Positions 46,483 through 58,830 of a DNA stretch of 64,000 nt are shown here, piece after piece. A model generated the notes under the pieces. It made no database searches, was not told the DNA's origin, and saw nothing but the letters and a program-made list of their open reading frames with translations. The stretch is taken from assembly GCF_963678635.1 (NCBI RefSeq), contig NC_087063.1, forward strand, positions 48,309,220 through 48,373,219. Direction: 5' to 3'. Source of the DNA: Symsagittifera roscoffensis (lineage: Eukaryota; Xenacoelomorpha; Acoela; Convolutidae). The translations under genes and the position numbers were made by a program. Each line of letters opens with the position of its first letter. Position 1 is the first letter of the stretch.

Positions 46483-46788
46483 TCACAGGTGTTTTTTTGT
46501 TCCAAATGCTGAGGCTATCAACAGGGGTAAAGTTTGTAAATGAGTGGATAAAAGACCCAAGCCAGCCTTGGCTACAGGTACACTGTTTTCAAGAAATGGA
46601 AACTCACCGTTTAGGTCAACCATTTTTGTGAGATTTTGATCGTACCATTCCAAAAGTCGATTGTCAAACAGCAAAAGTCGCTCGCAAACAACAAAAATAC
46701 AATTGAAACAATGCCGAAAAAAGTTTTTTGAAAAAACCTTATCTGGATCCCACCCGTCGTTTTTCTCCATAACTTTTTCGAGCTGCAA
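46483..46788 (-). other. Unassigned 101-codon frame, doubtful
   Basis: A minus frame with some protein-like character near its end (VPVAKAGLGLLSTHLQTLPL). It could be an exon fragment or chance. Nothing around it supports a gene: no repeat family, no partner exon and no conserved neighbour. Confidence 0.15.
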
Positions 46789-47609
46789 AGTTCACGTGTT
46801 TCGTCATTAATAGGAAAGAAAGTATAATCTCGGTATTTAATCAGACAGAAAAGTTTTGTGTCAAAAACATTAACTAGTTCTTTTGTAAACGAGGTATCTA
46901 AGAGATAACCCCAAAGCTCAAAGTTTGTTCAAAAAGTCGAGTGCCGGTGTCAAAGTTGACACGGCCTCTTCAGTGTCCGTGTCAAAAATTAATTACAAGA
47001 ATTAATAACCTAGCGTCAGTCCTACAAAGAGTCTGTGAACGTCTGTTCGTGTTCGACATACCTCCACGCTTTCCTCCTAGGAGGAGAAAGAACTCCTGCA
47101 AGATCACGAGCTGTGCTGACCTTTCGCTGTTAATCGCCTGGTTGAGCAAAAGACCAGAAGCAGCGACTGGTACTTTAGATGTCTCATAATTACTATATTT
47201 TACAAACAGCATATCTCGGATGCAGATCACGTGTATCTCAATCAAGCAGTTCTAATCGGACTCCGAACTATCCTGATAAACCGATCATTCTACGAAAAAT
47301 ATCTGTACGAATGAGCCACAGGTTCACTTGGCCCGTAGTTTTTCTGAGTATTCGTCTTGGATTGCACGTCAGGATTCATCGTGCCCAAATGTCAGGTGAC
47401 AGTTGGTGCACCCTCCATTATATAAGTCCCTCAGATGTTTTTATCTCTTCTTCTTTCAGGGCGATCAACAACTCGTTACGCTTCTTCTTTCATTCATACC
47501 ATTTCTGGGCCTTTGCTTTGTACTCGATCAATTTTGTAAATCAATCTCGCCAGTCCCGATCTTTCTTTTCTAGCATCTGACTCATTTCTGCCATCTGATT
47601 AACAATACT

Positions 47610-48135
47610 TCAATCAATCTCACCTTTGTCGAGGGTGGAGCGGCAGTGGGGAAATCTACTGAAGGGTTGGGCTTCTGCGTGATCTTTTCGATTCAAATAG
47701 AGGTTGCGTCGCAGTGCTAGGACAAACTCACAGAGACATTTTCCCTTGTCTGTAATCCCTTTGTTAACCCAAGCCCGGCACGGAAGCCAAGTCTTGACCG
47801 GAAAACTCACCGCGTCTCCATCGCATGAGCCTAATGCTACCTCTCTCGGAGGTACTGGACACGCCGAAGGCTATATATAGCACCCCTCCTTGGGACAGTT
47901 CCCGCGGCACTCTCTTCCCGTGGTTTTCAGGATCGCATCTACAAACATTTCCAACTCCGGATCCTGCAGTCCAAAGAAACAATCCAGCAGATGTTGGTAG
48001 ATCTGGTCCAGAGCAGTTCCCTGAAACGCTGAGAATAATTTCCTCAGGTTGGCCGTTTTGCTCACTTTCGCTCGTAGAGATTCTTTTGATGTCTGATTCA
48101 ATATCAAAAAACAAATATTGATCAATTACAATCAA
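47610..48135 (-). pseudogene. ORF2 N-terminus relic (copy A)
   Basis: Frames at 48125-47871 and 48135-47764 contain GTALDQIYQHLLDCFFGLQD and GSIRLMRWRRGEFSGQDLA, matching the giant element's segment near 21400-21100. The frame changes at about 47880. The following 47400-47610 matches its coiled-coil DNA. This confirms that the second ORF starts the same way in both elements. Confidence 0.7.
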
Positions 48136-48622
48136 AGAAACAAGTCACATTTCAGAAACTGTTATTCGATCTGTTTTCTCTCAAAGATAACCTCACGTCA
48201 TTCGCATTTGTCAAACCAGTCAAAAAAAATGTTTTTTTTTGAATGAGCAGCAATATTTTAAAACATCAGAATAAGTCAAATTACAAGGATTTGAAGCTGT
48301 CGCCTCAACATTTGAAGTAGTCCAAATTACATGGCACTACTAAACTCAACAAAACATCATTACCTCAACATAATAGTTTACAAGCATACAGTAAAATAAC
48401 ATAAAAACACATATATCTCTAAGATAACACGATAAAGGAAAACCTAATCTTTATTTGATATTCTAGTCTTGGAATTCTATATCTTAAAAACTTAGCCTAC
48501 GAGAAAAACTTTCAACTGCAAATAAAAAGAAAGCATATGCTTTGATAGTATTTTTCACCCAGGAAAACCTGTATGTCTACTAACGACACGTATGTCTATA
48601 ATCTAATCACGTGAGTTAGAGC
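48136..48622. other. AT-rich spacer of copy A
   Basis: This corresponds in position to the AT-rich gap between macrodomain and ORF2 in the giant element. No gene or RNA feature is visible. Confidence 0.5.
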
Positions 48623-49018
48623 TTATAATTCTCTTGTATCAAGTTTTTTAGGGTTTGGGTCATAAAATGGTAAAGAGAGGGAGGTAACTTGTCTTCCAAC
48701 TGAAAACTCCTTGAGACAAGTTAGTGCTATCACTAAATTCTCGGGGTTACCATATTGTCTACCGGTGGCTCTAGTCACCAAAAAACAAATGTATTTTCCC
48801 AAAATCTGTGTATCAACAGGGGGAAGCGCTATCAACCTTCCTTCACCTGGTGTGTGTTTCCAAAAAAAAACCCTGTTTTACTATATTCTGTGCTGAGGCC
48901 GGCCGTTGTTTTGAAACTAGTATCTTGGGTTACCATGATGGCGCTCGTAAATTTAGTGAGTGGCTTGAAATCACCATCGGTCAAAACGATCTTGTTTGAT
49001 CAATGTTTTGAAAGATAG
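48623..49018 (-). pseudogene. Macrodomain relic (copy A)
   Basis: The frame at 48835-48623 reads MIALPPVDTQILGKYICFLV, then TRATGRQYGNPENLVIALTC and RQVTSLSLPFYDPN. It is the clear counterpart of the macrodomain at 21851-22407, and it has no stop where that copy has a TAA. Farther upstream, to 49018, the N-terminal part is recognisable only in shifted frames. The loop DPN is kept in both copies, so the change from the canonical glycine-rich loop is a family trait. Confidence 0.7.
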
Positions 49019-49159
49019 GATTATGATTCTAAAATCCGTCTGATTGTCGGTTTTGTAAAGTTGTCATCTTCTGCTTTTAGTTTTCCTGTTTTTCCTCTCT
49101 TTTAAAGTTTTTTAATCTCAAGTTTTTTGGTGTTGGTGAGTCTTTAACTCTCGATCAGG

Positions 49160-49480
49160 CCACTAATCTGTTTCAGGTTCGAACCCCACTTCTGGTTCTG
49201 ATTGATCATCCCTCCAGATCTGCCTCTTAATCATCGACCAAGTTGATGTCAAAAATCCGCCTGGGTTTTTGTGAGATTCTTTTCTCATCTAGCCAAAATA
49301 CTCATTCCATATTGTCATTCAGTACAATCTTCTGCATGAAAAGCCATCAACACAACAGTTGTGCGTTTTAGTGTTCCTAACTTTTCTGCTTTATCCGGTT
49401 TTCATGACCAAGGGAAAATCCAGTTCTACCTTTTTCTCGAGTTCTGATCACTCTGGCTCTTTATAAATCCCCTCAGCTTT
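49160..49480 (-). pseudogene. Acidic pol tail relic (copy A)
   Basis: DNA similarity to about 22440-22900 of the giant element is visible around GTTCGAACCCCACTTCTGG and ATCATCGACCAAGTTGATG. No open frame remains. Confidence 0.5.
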
Positions 49481-49489
49481 GCTAGTTTT

Positions 49490-49837
49490 CAGACGTGCGG
49501 AATGTTTGTTGTTGTTTCTCGCTGCAAGATAAGCTCAACAGCATTTCTGGTATCGAAGAAGTTACTAATTGATGCAATAAAGACCTGCAATCACGCTGGA
49601 CGTCATGACTCCGGATCACCAGCTGTCGGATTTCTGTTTTTGGCAGTGACAGTCAGTCTTCCCAACGTTTCAGTCAACTCATGGTCCCGCTTTTCTTCTT
49701 CTCTGTCAACTAGAACGCGAAATTTTTGCATGACATTGGGTGCCACACTCTTTGTTTTCTTTAGCATCGATACCCTATTGATGCTCAATCTGACAACTTC
49801 TTGTTGTGCCAGATTGGAACGCAGTAACAAATTGTAG
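49490..49837 (-). pseudogene. Pol linker relic (copy A)
   Basis: A short minus frame (49830-49603) with SMLKKTKSVAPNVMQKFRVL. The whole segment is nearly identical to 54457-54804 in copy B. Confidence 0.6.
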
Positions 49838-49906
49838 AGAACTGGATCGCTTTTTGCCGGAATCTTTATTCATGCAGCTTTTTCAATGGGTATGGAATGC
49901 CCTGAT

Positions 49907-50752
49907 TTACCAAGCCATCTGACGATGTGCTGCTAGTCGTATATGACTTTGTTCAAAAAGGAGAAGCCGTCCTTTTTTCCGCCTGTTTGGTCTATTTTTT
50001 TCCAGTTGCTCGTAAAACTCAGTTTTCTTGGCAAGGCTGTCAATATTTTGATTTGTGTCACGTGTCCTGTGTTCTATGATTATGTTGTAACGATAAGGCT
50101 GCACTATCCAGCGAACAATGAAATGTTGGTATATCAAATGCGTCTTCTACCATACAAGAGCTCGGTTGTCAAAACTTAACTTAATGGGACCTTTTTTTAA
50201 ACCAGCTCAATATTTTTCAACAAAAAAGATCACCGCGTATTTTTCTGCGTTTGGTACAACGTATTAAATTTCAGTGTCGCTAAGAATTTTACTACCAGAA
50301 GCTATGGGTTCAAACTCTTCCCGTTCCACTCTTAGCCTTGTTGGATTATGCCCGAGATCAAAACCACATTTCTTTTTTAGTGGGCACGCCGAACACCAAA
50401 GCCTTCCATAGCCTGCGTTGAATTTTCTTTAAGAAAAACTGTGCTTAATCATTCCAGCTGAACTTCCCGCCATTATTCCGCATGAGTTGCTGCATTTGAT
50501 AAAAACTTTCCTCAAGCACTCATTTGAATTCTCGGTAAAAATTAGCTCCCGGTAGAAAGCTCGTTAGTTCAGTATCAATTTTCAGTGCTTACGATGTCAG
50601 TACCATTTCAATTGACTCTGGGTCTGGTCTGAATCCGATTGTCTACCGAGCGATGTTTTAAGGAATCATTATGGTTTCATCTCTCATTTCATGCCGGCAT
50701 TTCATGCAAGAGAAAACTTCGTCTAACCTTTCTAAGTGATCGTCTTTTCACT
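49907..50752 (-). pseudogene. RNase H and RT thumb relic (copy A)
   Basis: The frame at 50137-49907 reads HFIVRWIVQPYRYNIIIEHR and then DTNQNIDSLAKKTEFYEQLE, matching the end of RNase H in the giant element. The rest (50140-50750) shows DNA similarity only. A 68 bp tandem duplication (CATGCCGGCATTTCATGCAA type) lies at about 50685-50812 and is shared with copy B. Confidence 0.75.
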
Positions 50753-51506
50753 TCATGCCGGCATTCCATGCAAGAGAAAACTTCGTCTAAACTTCCTAAG
50801 TGACCGTCTAATGCTGTTGGTGCAATCACCACGTGGTCTACGAAGCTGATTATCATGTCTCCGTACCTCTTCGTTGGCCAGATCCAATAACCATTGAAAC
50901 GTGTCTACCGCATCACACAATCCAAATGGCAACCTTTTCCACTGGTCCACTCCCAGCTCAAATGCAAAAGTTGTTTTCTGTCGGTCCAGCTTCCTTAGGG
51001 GCACCTGCCAATACGCAGGGCCCAAAACCAACGTCGCAAAATATTTAGCTCTCCCCAGTTTGGAAAAGCTTTCATTTTTGTCTGGGATGGAATATGCATC
51101 TTTTTTTGTTACAGCATTCAAGTAGCTAAAGTCACAACAAAAAACCAACTTGCCCCCTTTTTTCTTGTTTATGACTACGCCACAGGCCCTTCATATCTGA
51201 TCGTATCTTAACCATCAACATTTCGATTTCTCTTCTACATGCTTCTGACTTGAGCGGGGTCTTTTTCCTAGCTCCTTACCTGTGGAGTACTGGGTCCTCT
51301 TCTGTTTCTCTCACGTATTCCAACAAAATTGCAATAACCGATATCTGCCTTGTGTTCGGAAAAATATCGGTGTTCCCATTTAACACACCCATGAGTGATT
51401 CCATTTCTTTGTCCAATATTTGGCTTTTAAGTTGGAGTATTGGGTGATACTGGTTTATTTGCTGCTTATTGTGCATCAGATGGCCTCTCAGGGAAATTTG
51501 CGCCAT
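50753..51506 (-). pseudogene. Reverse transcriptase relic (copy A)
   Basis: The frame at 51148-50753 (131 codons) reads FCCDFSYLNAVTKKDAYSIP, then YFATLVLGPAYWQVPLRKLD and RLPFGLCDAVDTFQWLLDLA. This is RT through motif A (aspartate replaced: LVLGPAYW) and motif B. The frame at 51506-51276 holds the preceding region. The catalytic YxDD block is not in an open frame. Confidence 0.85.
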
Positions 51507-51879
51507 CGTCTCTCTCTGACTTCACTAGAAACACTTTTTTAAATTACGTCAAATCGTTTAATCTGTTGGATATATCCACTTTAAGCTTCTTCATGTACTT
51601 CATAGATTCTCTTTGTTCAGGGACAACGCATAACGAAGCTTCTTTCCACGCTACATCGAACTGGTGTGTCATGTGTGTTCAGCAACACCCATACACATGG
51701 TCACTTTCGATTGAGTGGGAAACTTTGTCGTAAAATAGCTGAGCTTTTACTTTGAGGCTTGGGTACTCGACACACCAGCTTGTCTTTACTAAAATCGTTC
51801 AAAGTTCTCATCATAATTGTAGCTTTTACTGCTTGATTTAGTTTTAACCTTACCTTTTGGTCTAGAAAATTCGGGACCC

Positions 51880-52101
51880 TTATTTATCATGATTAACGGG
51901 TTTCTTTTCTTCCTTCCTCTCGGGGTCTTTCAATACGTCATTCAGGTCAATTGGGACACTAAAGTTGCGCGAAAACTTGCGCGAAAACTTGCGCCCCAGA
52001 ATGAACTGGTCGTAGTTGTCCGAGTTTTCAACAACTAGGAAGCTCATCCAGAGGTGCCTTCCATCCAGTAGTATTGAGATGATCGGTCTCGTTTCAGCCA
52101 C
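51880..52101 (-). pseudogene. Protease C-terminal relic (copy A)
   Basis: The frame reads RPIISILLDGRHLWMSFLVV and QFILGRKFSRKFSRNFSVPI. It matches the second half of the giant element's protease, with an internal repeat of the KFSR unit. The DTG half is not in frame. Confidence 0.65.
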
Positions 52102-53387
52102 ATATAGAGCCCCTTTGCAACCGATCGGACTTTATCTTTAACAAATGCAATCGGTCGAACCCTATGTCGGTCTTGCGCGTATACTTGTTCGTCTCTGGGA
52201 AATCTGGTTGATTGTTGCTAGTCAATAATTCATTGAGTTGCTGAATCATCAGGTTTGCCTTGGCATCAAGTCTACTTTCGAAAGTTGTCATCGTTTGAGT
52301 ATTAGTCCGATCATGCTCGTTCGGGAGTCACACGGTTTCTTTCGTTATTTTACGTTCTCTTTCATCGAATACCCTGGTAGCCTCAACAGACTTTCTGCCA
52401 GGCATTGATCAGTTTTTGAGCTAGCAAGGCTTGGTCACGTTTAGCTTCCGACTTTGAATCGGATAGCTCGTGTCTCAAATTTTTGTGGTCATATTAAGCC
52501 CTCTCATCCGCTCTATATGTACTCTTGGTCCAGTAACAATTCTTCAAGACCTTCTTTTACGTCAGCAAACATGCTACTCCTTTATCTTGCCAGCCCAGTA
52601 GTACGGTCAGACCTAGAGTCGATGATGTCACTGGAGTCTGTACCTGATGCTTGATGACGCACCAACCCTCTGAGTGCCCATTGACATCATTAGCATATCA
52701 AATTTCTATGACGTTCCCTTCGTTATACCATCCAATACTGGTCTCAATGGCGAAGTGGACACTGTTTTTTGATCTTCTCATGCTTCGGTCTTGGACAAAG
52801 TCTGTGTCCAATCGGTTGATCTCAAAGGTGCAAACCGATATGGTAATCCACTAGCCAGGAATAATTTCTTGCGTTCAACGTATAGCGTCCTAGAATTCTT
52901 TTTGGATTTGAACCTAAACCTTCTTCCCTAGGACTTATGCTCGACATCATCGCATTCTTGCTTCCTTTAGCCAGTGAGGATTGCTTTTTTCTCCAAGTAC
53001 TGCTCTTGGTCTTTAACTTATACGGGTCTTTAGTCAATATTTCTTCTCTCTGCGTTAGTCTCGGAACTCTACGAGGTCCATCTCTGCCTTTCAATTCTTT
53101 CCTCCTCAGAGTCATCGCCGGATCCTTTAAGATCCATGAGATTCTGGTGGTCGGTTTAGATTAAGGTTTTTCCCCTTCATCGGGTTCAGTTGGGTTGCGT
53201 TCGCCGCCCCGGCCTTGACGTTTTGTCCTTCATCACCATCTAGGCTCTCTTCGCTTCTTAGTTTCATTACGATCACTTTAAGGTCAATGCGATCTTCAGT
53301 CGTTGCCTCCTTTACATAAACCATACTGCTCACGGAAAATTGACTATCTCGGGTTTTATCTTTTTGTATGCTATAATTGGTGAGCAT
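52094..53387 (-). pseudogene. Gag and upstream ORF relics (copy A)
   Basis: 53387-53127 (SSMVYVKEATTEDRIDLKVI, MKLRSEESLDGDEGQ) and 53115-52822 (REEILTKDPYKLKTKSSTWR) match the giant element's N-terminal ORF. 52291-52094 (FESRLDAKANLMIQQLNELL) matches its gag coiled coil. The capsid part is missing or unrecognisable. Confidence 0.7.
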
Positions 53388-54090
53388 AGGTATTCTAATA
53401 CTTTCCTAAAATGAGTTTTGTGTTTCAAGTTTTCAACCTAAAGTAAAATTTTTCACGACAGCGCATAATATCAAAAAAAATATATAACCCAATTTTTCAA
53501 AAAAAAAGTGCAGCAAGCAAATTAATTCAAAACTAAAAACCGGGTCTACCCAGTGATAAATTGAAATTAAAGTAATCTAATTGCTCGGTTTATAGTACTG
53601 AAATCAAAGGCATGCAAGACACATTAATTTAGACAAGAAAAAAAACACGACATATATTAATATGACTGACGAAAAATAGGTTAACAAATGCTGTAGGCGT
53701 CAGTAATTTCTCGTATAAAAAACAAAATACTGCCGCATAATTATTAGATCACTGCCAGGTTCGAAATCAACCAACTCTTTGGAAAATAGCAGTGATGACT
53801 TGAGTGAGAATGAACTTAAACTTGGTCTTAAAAAAAAAAACTTCCATCAATTGGAACACTTCAAATGAACAAAACCCAGGACAGTGGTCTTCTCAAGTGA
53901 GTGCCTTTTTTTATCGCACTCACTGACAACGTCTTCTAGGTGACTTGTGATTGCCCGAGCTGTCGTCGCAAGTAGCGAAAGGCAATCTCTGATCAAAGAA
54001 TTGTTCAAGAAATTAGTCTTCATCGGGCTTGAATCTATCTCACTGCGGGTGGTAATGTTTTCCCTAGCCAATCCGCGTTGTTTCCAATCT
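53388..54090 (-). other. Leader relic of copy A with conserved hairpin
   Basis: Non-coding DNA nearly identical to 56594-57180 and 63578-64000. It contains the hairpin GTGAGTGC (53897-53904) with GCACTCAC (53916-53923). The junction to copy B's linker falls between about 54020 and 54165. Confidence 0.7.
53897..53923 (-). promoter_or_regulatory. Leader hairpin, covarying copy
   Basis: Perfect 8 bp stem around 11 bases. Relative to 30369-30397 the eighth pair is C-G instead of T-A. Confidence 0.6.
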
Positions 54091-54164
54091 ACTAAAAATG
54101 AGTGAATTGCTAGTTCTGACACATCTGAGTTGGAAGTTGTCTCAGACAGGTTTCTCTAGACTTG

Positions 54165-54804
54165 TGGTTTGGCGTCGTCACTCGAATTGCTGGAGTCAGC
54201 GTATTGATTTTCAAAACTGCCCCTCATATTTCTTGACTTCCGAGACAAAACTCTGTCCTATGATCTTTCTGATTTTAAATATCGATAATGCATCGAGCCA
54301 GGGCTTATTGGTATCTGACACCCCAGTTCCATGTCAGCATTTTCTTCTAAAATCGACTCCCCGGATAACATTTTGTCTCCGGATGATTACTATGAGCACG
54401 GCTCAGACTCCATTTTTGGCATCAGCGACCTTGCCTCACCTTTCTTTGCTAATTTTCAGACGTGCGGAATGTTTGTTGTTGTTTCTCGCTGCAAGATAAG
54501 CTCAACAGCATTTCTGGCATTGAAGAAGTTACTAAATGATGCAATAAAGACCTGCAATCACGCTGGACGTCATGACTCCGGATCACCAGCTGTCGGATTT
54601 ATGTTTTTGGCAGTGACAGTCAGTCTCCCCAACGTTTCAGTCAACTCATGGTCCCGCTTTTCTTCTTCTCTGTCAACTAGAACGCGAATTTTTTGCATGA
54701 CCTTGGGTGCCACACTCTTTCTTTTCTTTAGCATCGATACGCTATTGATGCTCAATCTGACAACTTCTTGTTGTGCCAGATTGGAACGCAGTAACAAATT
54801 GTAG
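54165..54804 (-). pseudogene. Pol linker relic (copy B)
   Basis: Matches the giant element's linker around TCGTCACTCGA (24455 there) and copy A's linker. It contains the plus-strand CTCCCCGGATAACATTTTGTC phrase type, repeated in the giant element's serine-rich linker. No intact frame. Confidence 0.55.
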
Positions 54805-54893
54805 AGAACTGGATCGCTTTTTGCCAGAATCCTTATTCATGCAGCTTTTTCAATGGGTATGGAATGCCCTGATTTACCAAGCCATCTGACGAT

Positions 54894-55770
54894 GTGCAGC
54901 TAGTCGTATATGACTTTGCTCAAAAAGGAGATGCCGTCCTTTTTTCCGCCTGTTTGGTCTGTTTTTTCCAGTTGCTCTTAAAACTCAGTTTTCTTGGCAA
55001 GTCTGTCAACATTTTGATTTGTGTCACGTGTCCTGTGTTCTATGATTATGTTGTAACGATAAGGCTGTACTATCCAGCGAACAATGAAATGTTGGTATAT
55101 CAAATGCGTCTTCTACCATACAAGAGCTCGGTTGTCAAAACTTAACTTAATGGGACCACTTTTTAAACCAGCTCAATATTTTTCAACAAAAAAGATCACC
55201 GCGTATTTTTCTGCGTTTGGTACAACGTATTAAATTTCAGTGTCGCTAAGAATTTTACTACCATAAGCTATGGGTTCAAACTCTTCCCGTTCCACTCTTA
55301 GCCTTGTTGGAGTATGCCCGAGATCAATACCACCTTTCTTTTTTAGTGGGCACGCCGAATACCAAAGCCTTCCATAGCCTGCTTTAAATTTTCTTTAAAA
55401 AAACTGTGCTTAATCATTCCAGCTGAACTTCCCGCCATTATTCCGCATGAGTTGCTGCTTTTAATAAAAACTTTCCTCAAGCCCTCTTTTGAATTCTCGG
55501 TAAAAATTAGCTCCCGGTAGAAAGCTCGTTAGTTCAGTATCAGTTTTCAGTGCTTACGATGTCAGTACCATTTCAATTGACTCTGGGTCTGGTCTGAATC
55601 CGATTGTCTACCGAACGATGTTTTATGGAATCATTATGGTTTCATCTCTCATTTCATGCCGGCATTTCATGCAAGAGAAAACTTCGTCTAACCTTTCTAA
55701 GTGATCGTCTTCTCACTTCATGCCGGCTTTCCATGCAAGAGAAAACTTCGTCTAAACTTCCTAAGTGACG
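54894..55770 (-). pseudogene. RNase H and RT end relic (copy B)
   Basis: Near-identical to 49925-50812, including the shared 68 bp internal tandem duplication at about 55640-55770. It ends abruptly at about 55770, where gag N-region DNA begins. Confidence 0.7.
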
Positions 55771-55780
55771 TCTTTTACGT

Positions 55781-56593
55781 CAGCAAACATGCTACTCCTT
55801 TATCTTGCCAGCCCAGTAGTACGGTCAGACCTAGAGTCGATGATGTCACTGGAGTCTGTACCTGGTGCTTGATGACGCACCAACCCTCTGAGTGCCCATT
55901 GACATCATTAGCATATCAAATTTCTATGACGTTCCCTTCGTTATACCATCCGATACTGGTCTCAATGGCGAAGTGGGCACTGTTTTTTGATCTTCTCATG
56001 CTTCGGTCTTGGGCAAAGTCTGTGTCCGATCGGTTGATCACAAAGATGCAAACCGATATGGTAATCCATTAGCCTGGAATAATTTCTTGCGTTCAACGTA
56101 TAGCGTCCTAGAACTCTTTTTGGATTTGAACCTAAACCTTCTTCCCTAGGACTTATCGCATTCTTGCTTCCTTTAGCCAGTGAGGATTGCTTTTTTCTCC
56201 AAGTACTGCTCTTGGTCTTCAACTTATACGGGTCTTTAGTCAATATTTCTTCTCTCTGCGTTAGTCTCGGAACTCTACGATGTCCGTATCTGCCTTTCAA
56301 TTCTTTCCTCCTCAGAGTCGTCGCCGGATCCTTTAAGATCCATGAGATTCTGGTGGTCGGTTTAGATTAAGGTTTTTCCCCTTCATCGGGTTCAGTTGGG
56401 TTGCGTTCGCCGCCCCAGCCTTGGCGTTTTGTCCTTCATCACCATCTAGGCTCTTTTCGCTTCTTAGTTTCATTACGATCACTTTAATGTCAATGCAACC
56501 TTCAGTCGTTGCCTCCTTTACATAAACCATACTGCTCACGGAAAGCTGACTCCCTCGGGTTTTATCTTTGAGTATGCTACAAGTGGTGAGCAT
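55781..56593 (-). pseudogene. N-terminal ORF relic (copy B)
   Basis: Frames 56593-56333 (SVSSMVYVKEATTEGCIDIK, MKLRSEKSLDGDEGQ) and 56300-55962 (TQREEILTKDPYKLKTKSST) duplicate those of copy A with few changes. Confidence 0.7.
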
Positions 56594-58830
56594 AGGTATT
56601 CTAATAATTTCCTTAAATGAGTTTTGTGTTTCAAGTTTTCAACCTAAATAAAATTTTTCACGACAGCGCATAAGATCAAAAAAAAATATAAACCAATTTT
56701 TCAAAAAAAAAGTGCAGCAAGCAAATTAATTCAAAACTGAAAACCGGGTCTACCCAGTGATAAATTGAATTTAAAGTTATCTAATTGCTCGGTTTATAGT
56801 ACTGAAATCAAAGGCATGCAAGACACATTAAATTAGACAAGAAACAAAAACACGACATATATTTATATGGCTGACAAAAAATAGGTTAACAAATGCTGTA
56901 GGCGTCAGTAATTTCTCGTATCAAAAACAAAATACTGCCGCATAATTATTAGATTACTGCCAGGTTCGAAATCAACCAACTCTTTGAAAAATAGCAGTGA
57001 TGTCTTGAGTGAAAACTAACTTAACCTTGGTCTTAAAGAAAAACACTTCCATCAATTCGAACACTCCAAATGAACAAAACCCAGGACAGTGGTCTTCTCA
57101 AGTGAGCGCCTTTTTTATCGCAGTCACTGACAACTTCGTCTAGGTGACTTGTGATTGCCCGAGCTGTCAAGAATTGTTCAAGAAAATAATCCAAACGAAA
57201 ACTCCCCGGCACTTGAACAACCAATTCTCTTTTTGAATGGTTGCTTCAAACCTAATACAAGCAATGAGGTCGTGTTTTAAGTCCCCGAATGTCCGATCTG
57301 TCCTACTAAGTAGCTCAATGCAACCACACAACCGAAATAATAATCGAAGAAATGTCCAGGTTCTTTGGTGAGCCAGATCTAGAATCCGAAATTGATTGCT
57401 TATCCCCGGGCCAGCTAGTTTATCTAATCATGTTATATACGCCCCAAAGGTTGTCAACCTTCTGCTCTAATTCTAAAGGGTCTCTGGGATGTCTCAATCA
57501 CTTCTGAGAGTTCCTTTGGAAATCACAAAGAGGGTTCTTAAGGGGCCTTATTAATTCGGAGGGTGGTTAAGACACTAAAAATCAAAACTACCTAAGACAA
57601 GTTATTCTTACATGGGAGGGTTAATCTTAACTATTTCTAGGAGGACTCCCAAATATTTTTTTTCTTAGGAGATTTCCTTATTAGCCTCCAATTATGGTCT
57701 AATTTCTTAGAACAAGGTAAGTTGAGCCGTTCGACGTTCCTTGAATGATAAAATGGAATTTGGGTGAGAATTTTTTTTAACTCGGAAGGTTCCTCAGTTT
57801 CGAACCCTCCAAACTGAAAAATTATGCATACAAATGTTCCAAACTTTTGAACCTGCAAACGGTCAAGGAAAGAAAACTCAGCAAAAATTTCGACTGATGG
57901 CGCCAAAACTATTCCAATCGCTTCAGTAGTTTTTGAAAATTCATTAAAAACACATTTGCTAAATTGGCCTTTTATCAGAGATCCTATTTGCAATTTTTGT
58001 TAGAAGCGCTAAAAAAAGATGAAGCGTGCGCAAAAACTTTGTTAATTTGAGATTAAGGCAGAAAAACTGGACCAAAAACTGTTTAGAAACAAATTTCGAT
58101 AAAAAAACTATCGGATTTGGAACCTCCAGTTTCTTAACTTTCCGAAATAAAGACTTTATCTCGATTCACAGAGTTACTGGGAGGGTTGCTTGATAACTGA
58201 TTTCGTAACTGAACTCTTAACGCTAGAAAACTCCTAAATCTAAATTTGTTTGTCGTTTTTCTCGAAAAACTCAAAACATATTAACGAAACTCAAAAAATC
58301 AGGAGAAACTCTGGTCGAAAAATTTTATCTTCTTGTTTTTTTTCTAGGTCTTTCTCTGCAAAGCTTCTTTCAATAGGAGGTTGAAATATGAAGTATTTCA
58401 ATGGGCAGAGGCATTTTTCTCGCCGAAAACTTTCGGATATCTAAAAGTTTTGGTGTTAATGTTTTGGTCGAAAAAATATATTTCGTAAAGTTAGGGTTTC
58501 TTGAATCTTATGCTGAAAACAAATAATATAACACGGAGAATAAACTATTATTAGTTGTTAAATAACCTTATTGTATCTTCTTTTTAAAGAAGTTTTCCCC
58601 ATTAGGACTCTTAACTCGCAGCCGATGAAGTGTACAAGTGGACCGGTCCAAGTGTATCCTCCACCAACTTTGTTAAAAATAGCAGCCAGAAAATACTAAA
58701 AATATTTAAGGATACCCAACTGTCGTTGTTGATGTTATTCCTAAAGACTCCTATCGAATCAAATCTGTTTTTTGTTCTTTTTAGTTTTAAAAAGATTTTT
58801 TTGGCTGTTTCTTTGTTATACACTAATTTA
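56594..58830 (-). other. Leader relic of copy B
   Basis: Non-coding. It shows the degraded hairpin at 57102-57127 (two mismatches), GGAGGG-type repeats at 57475-57640 and blocks that match the giant element's leader at 57840-57970 and 58700-58770. After 58770 the similarity jumps into the LTR, so about 0.8 kb has been lost. Confidence 0.65.

Larger units (their letters stand above)
44906..47330. other. Unassigned AT-rich region
   Basis: About 2.4 kb between the satellite and the decayed retrotransposon copies. Apart from the foldback element at 45733-45892 and a small palindrome near 46942-46965 (GCCGGTGTCAA with TTGACACGGC), I see no gene, RNA gene or known repeat. Confidence 0.5.
47331..54090 (-). 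mobile_element. Decayed relative of the giant element, copy A
   Basis: Read on the minus strand it shows, in order, leader, gag N-region, gag coil, protease, RT, RNase H, linker, acidic pol tail, macrodomain and the start of ORF2. This is the giant element's order, with all frames badly broken. Integrase is gone: the linker (from 49490) sits directly next to the acidic tail (49160-49480). Similarity to the giant element ends near 47330, corresponding to about 20680 there, so the rest of ORF2 and the 3' LTR are missing. Confidence 0.85.
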
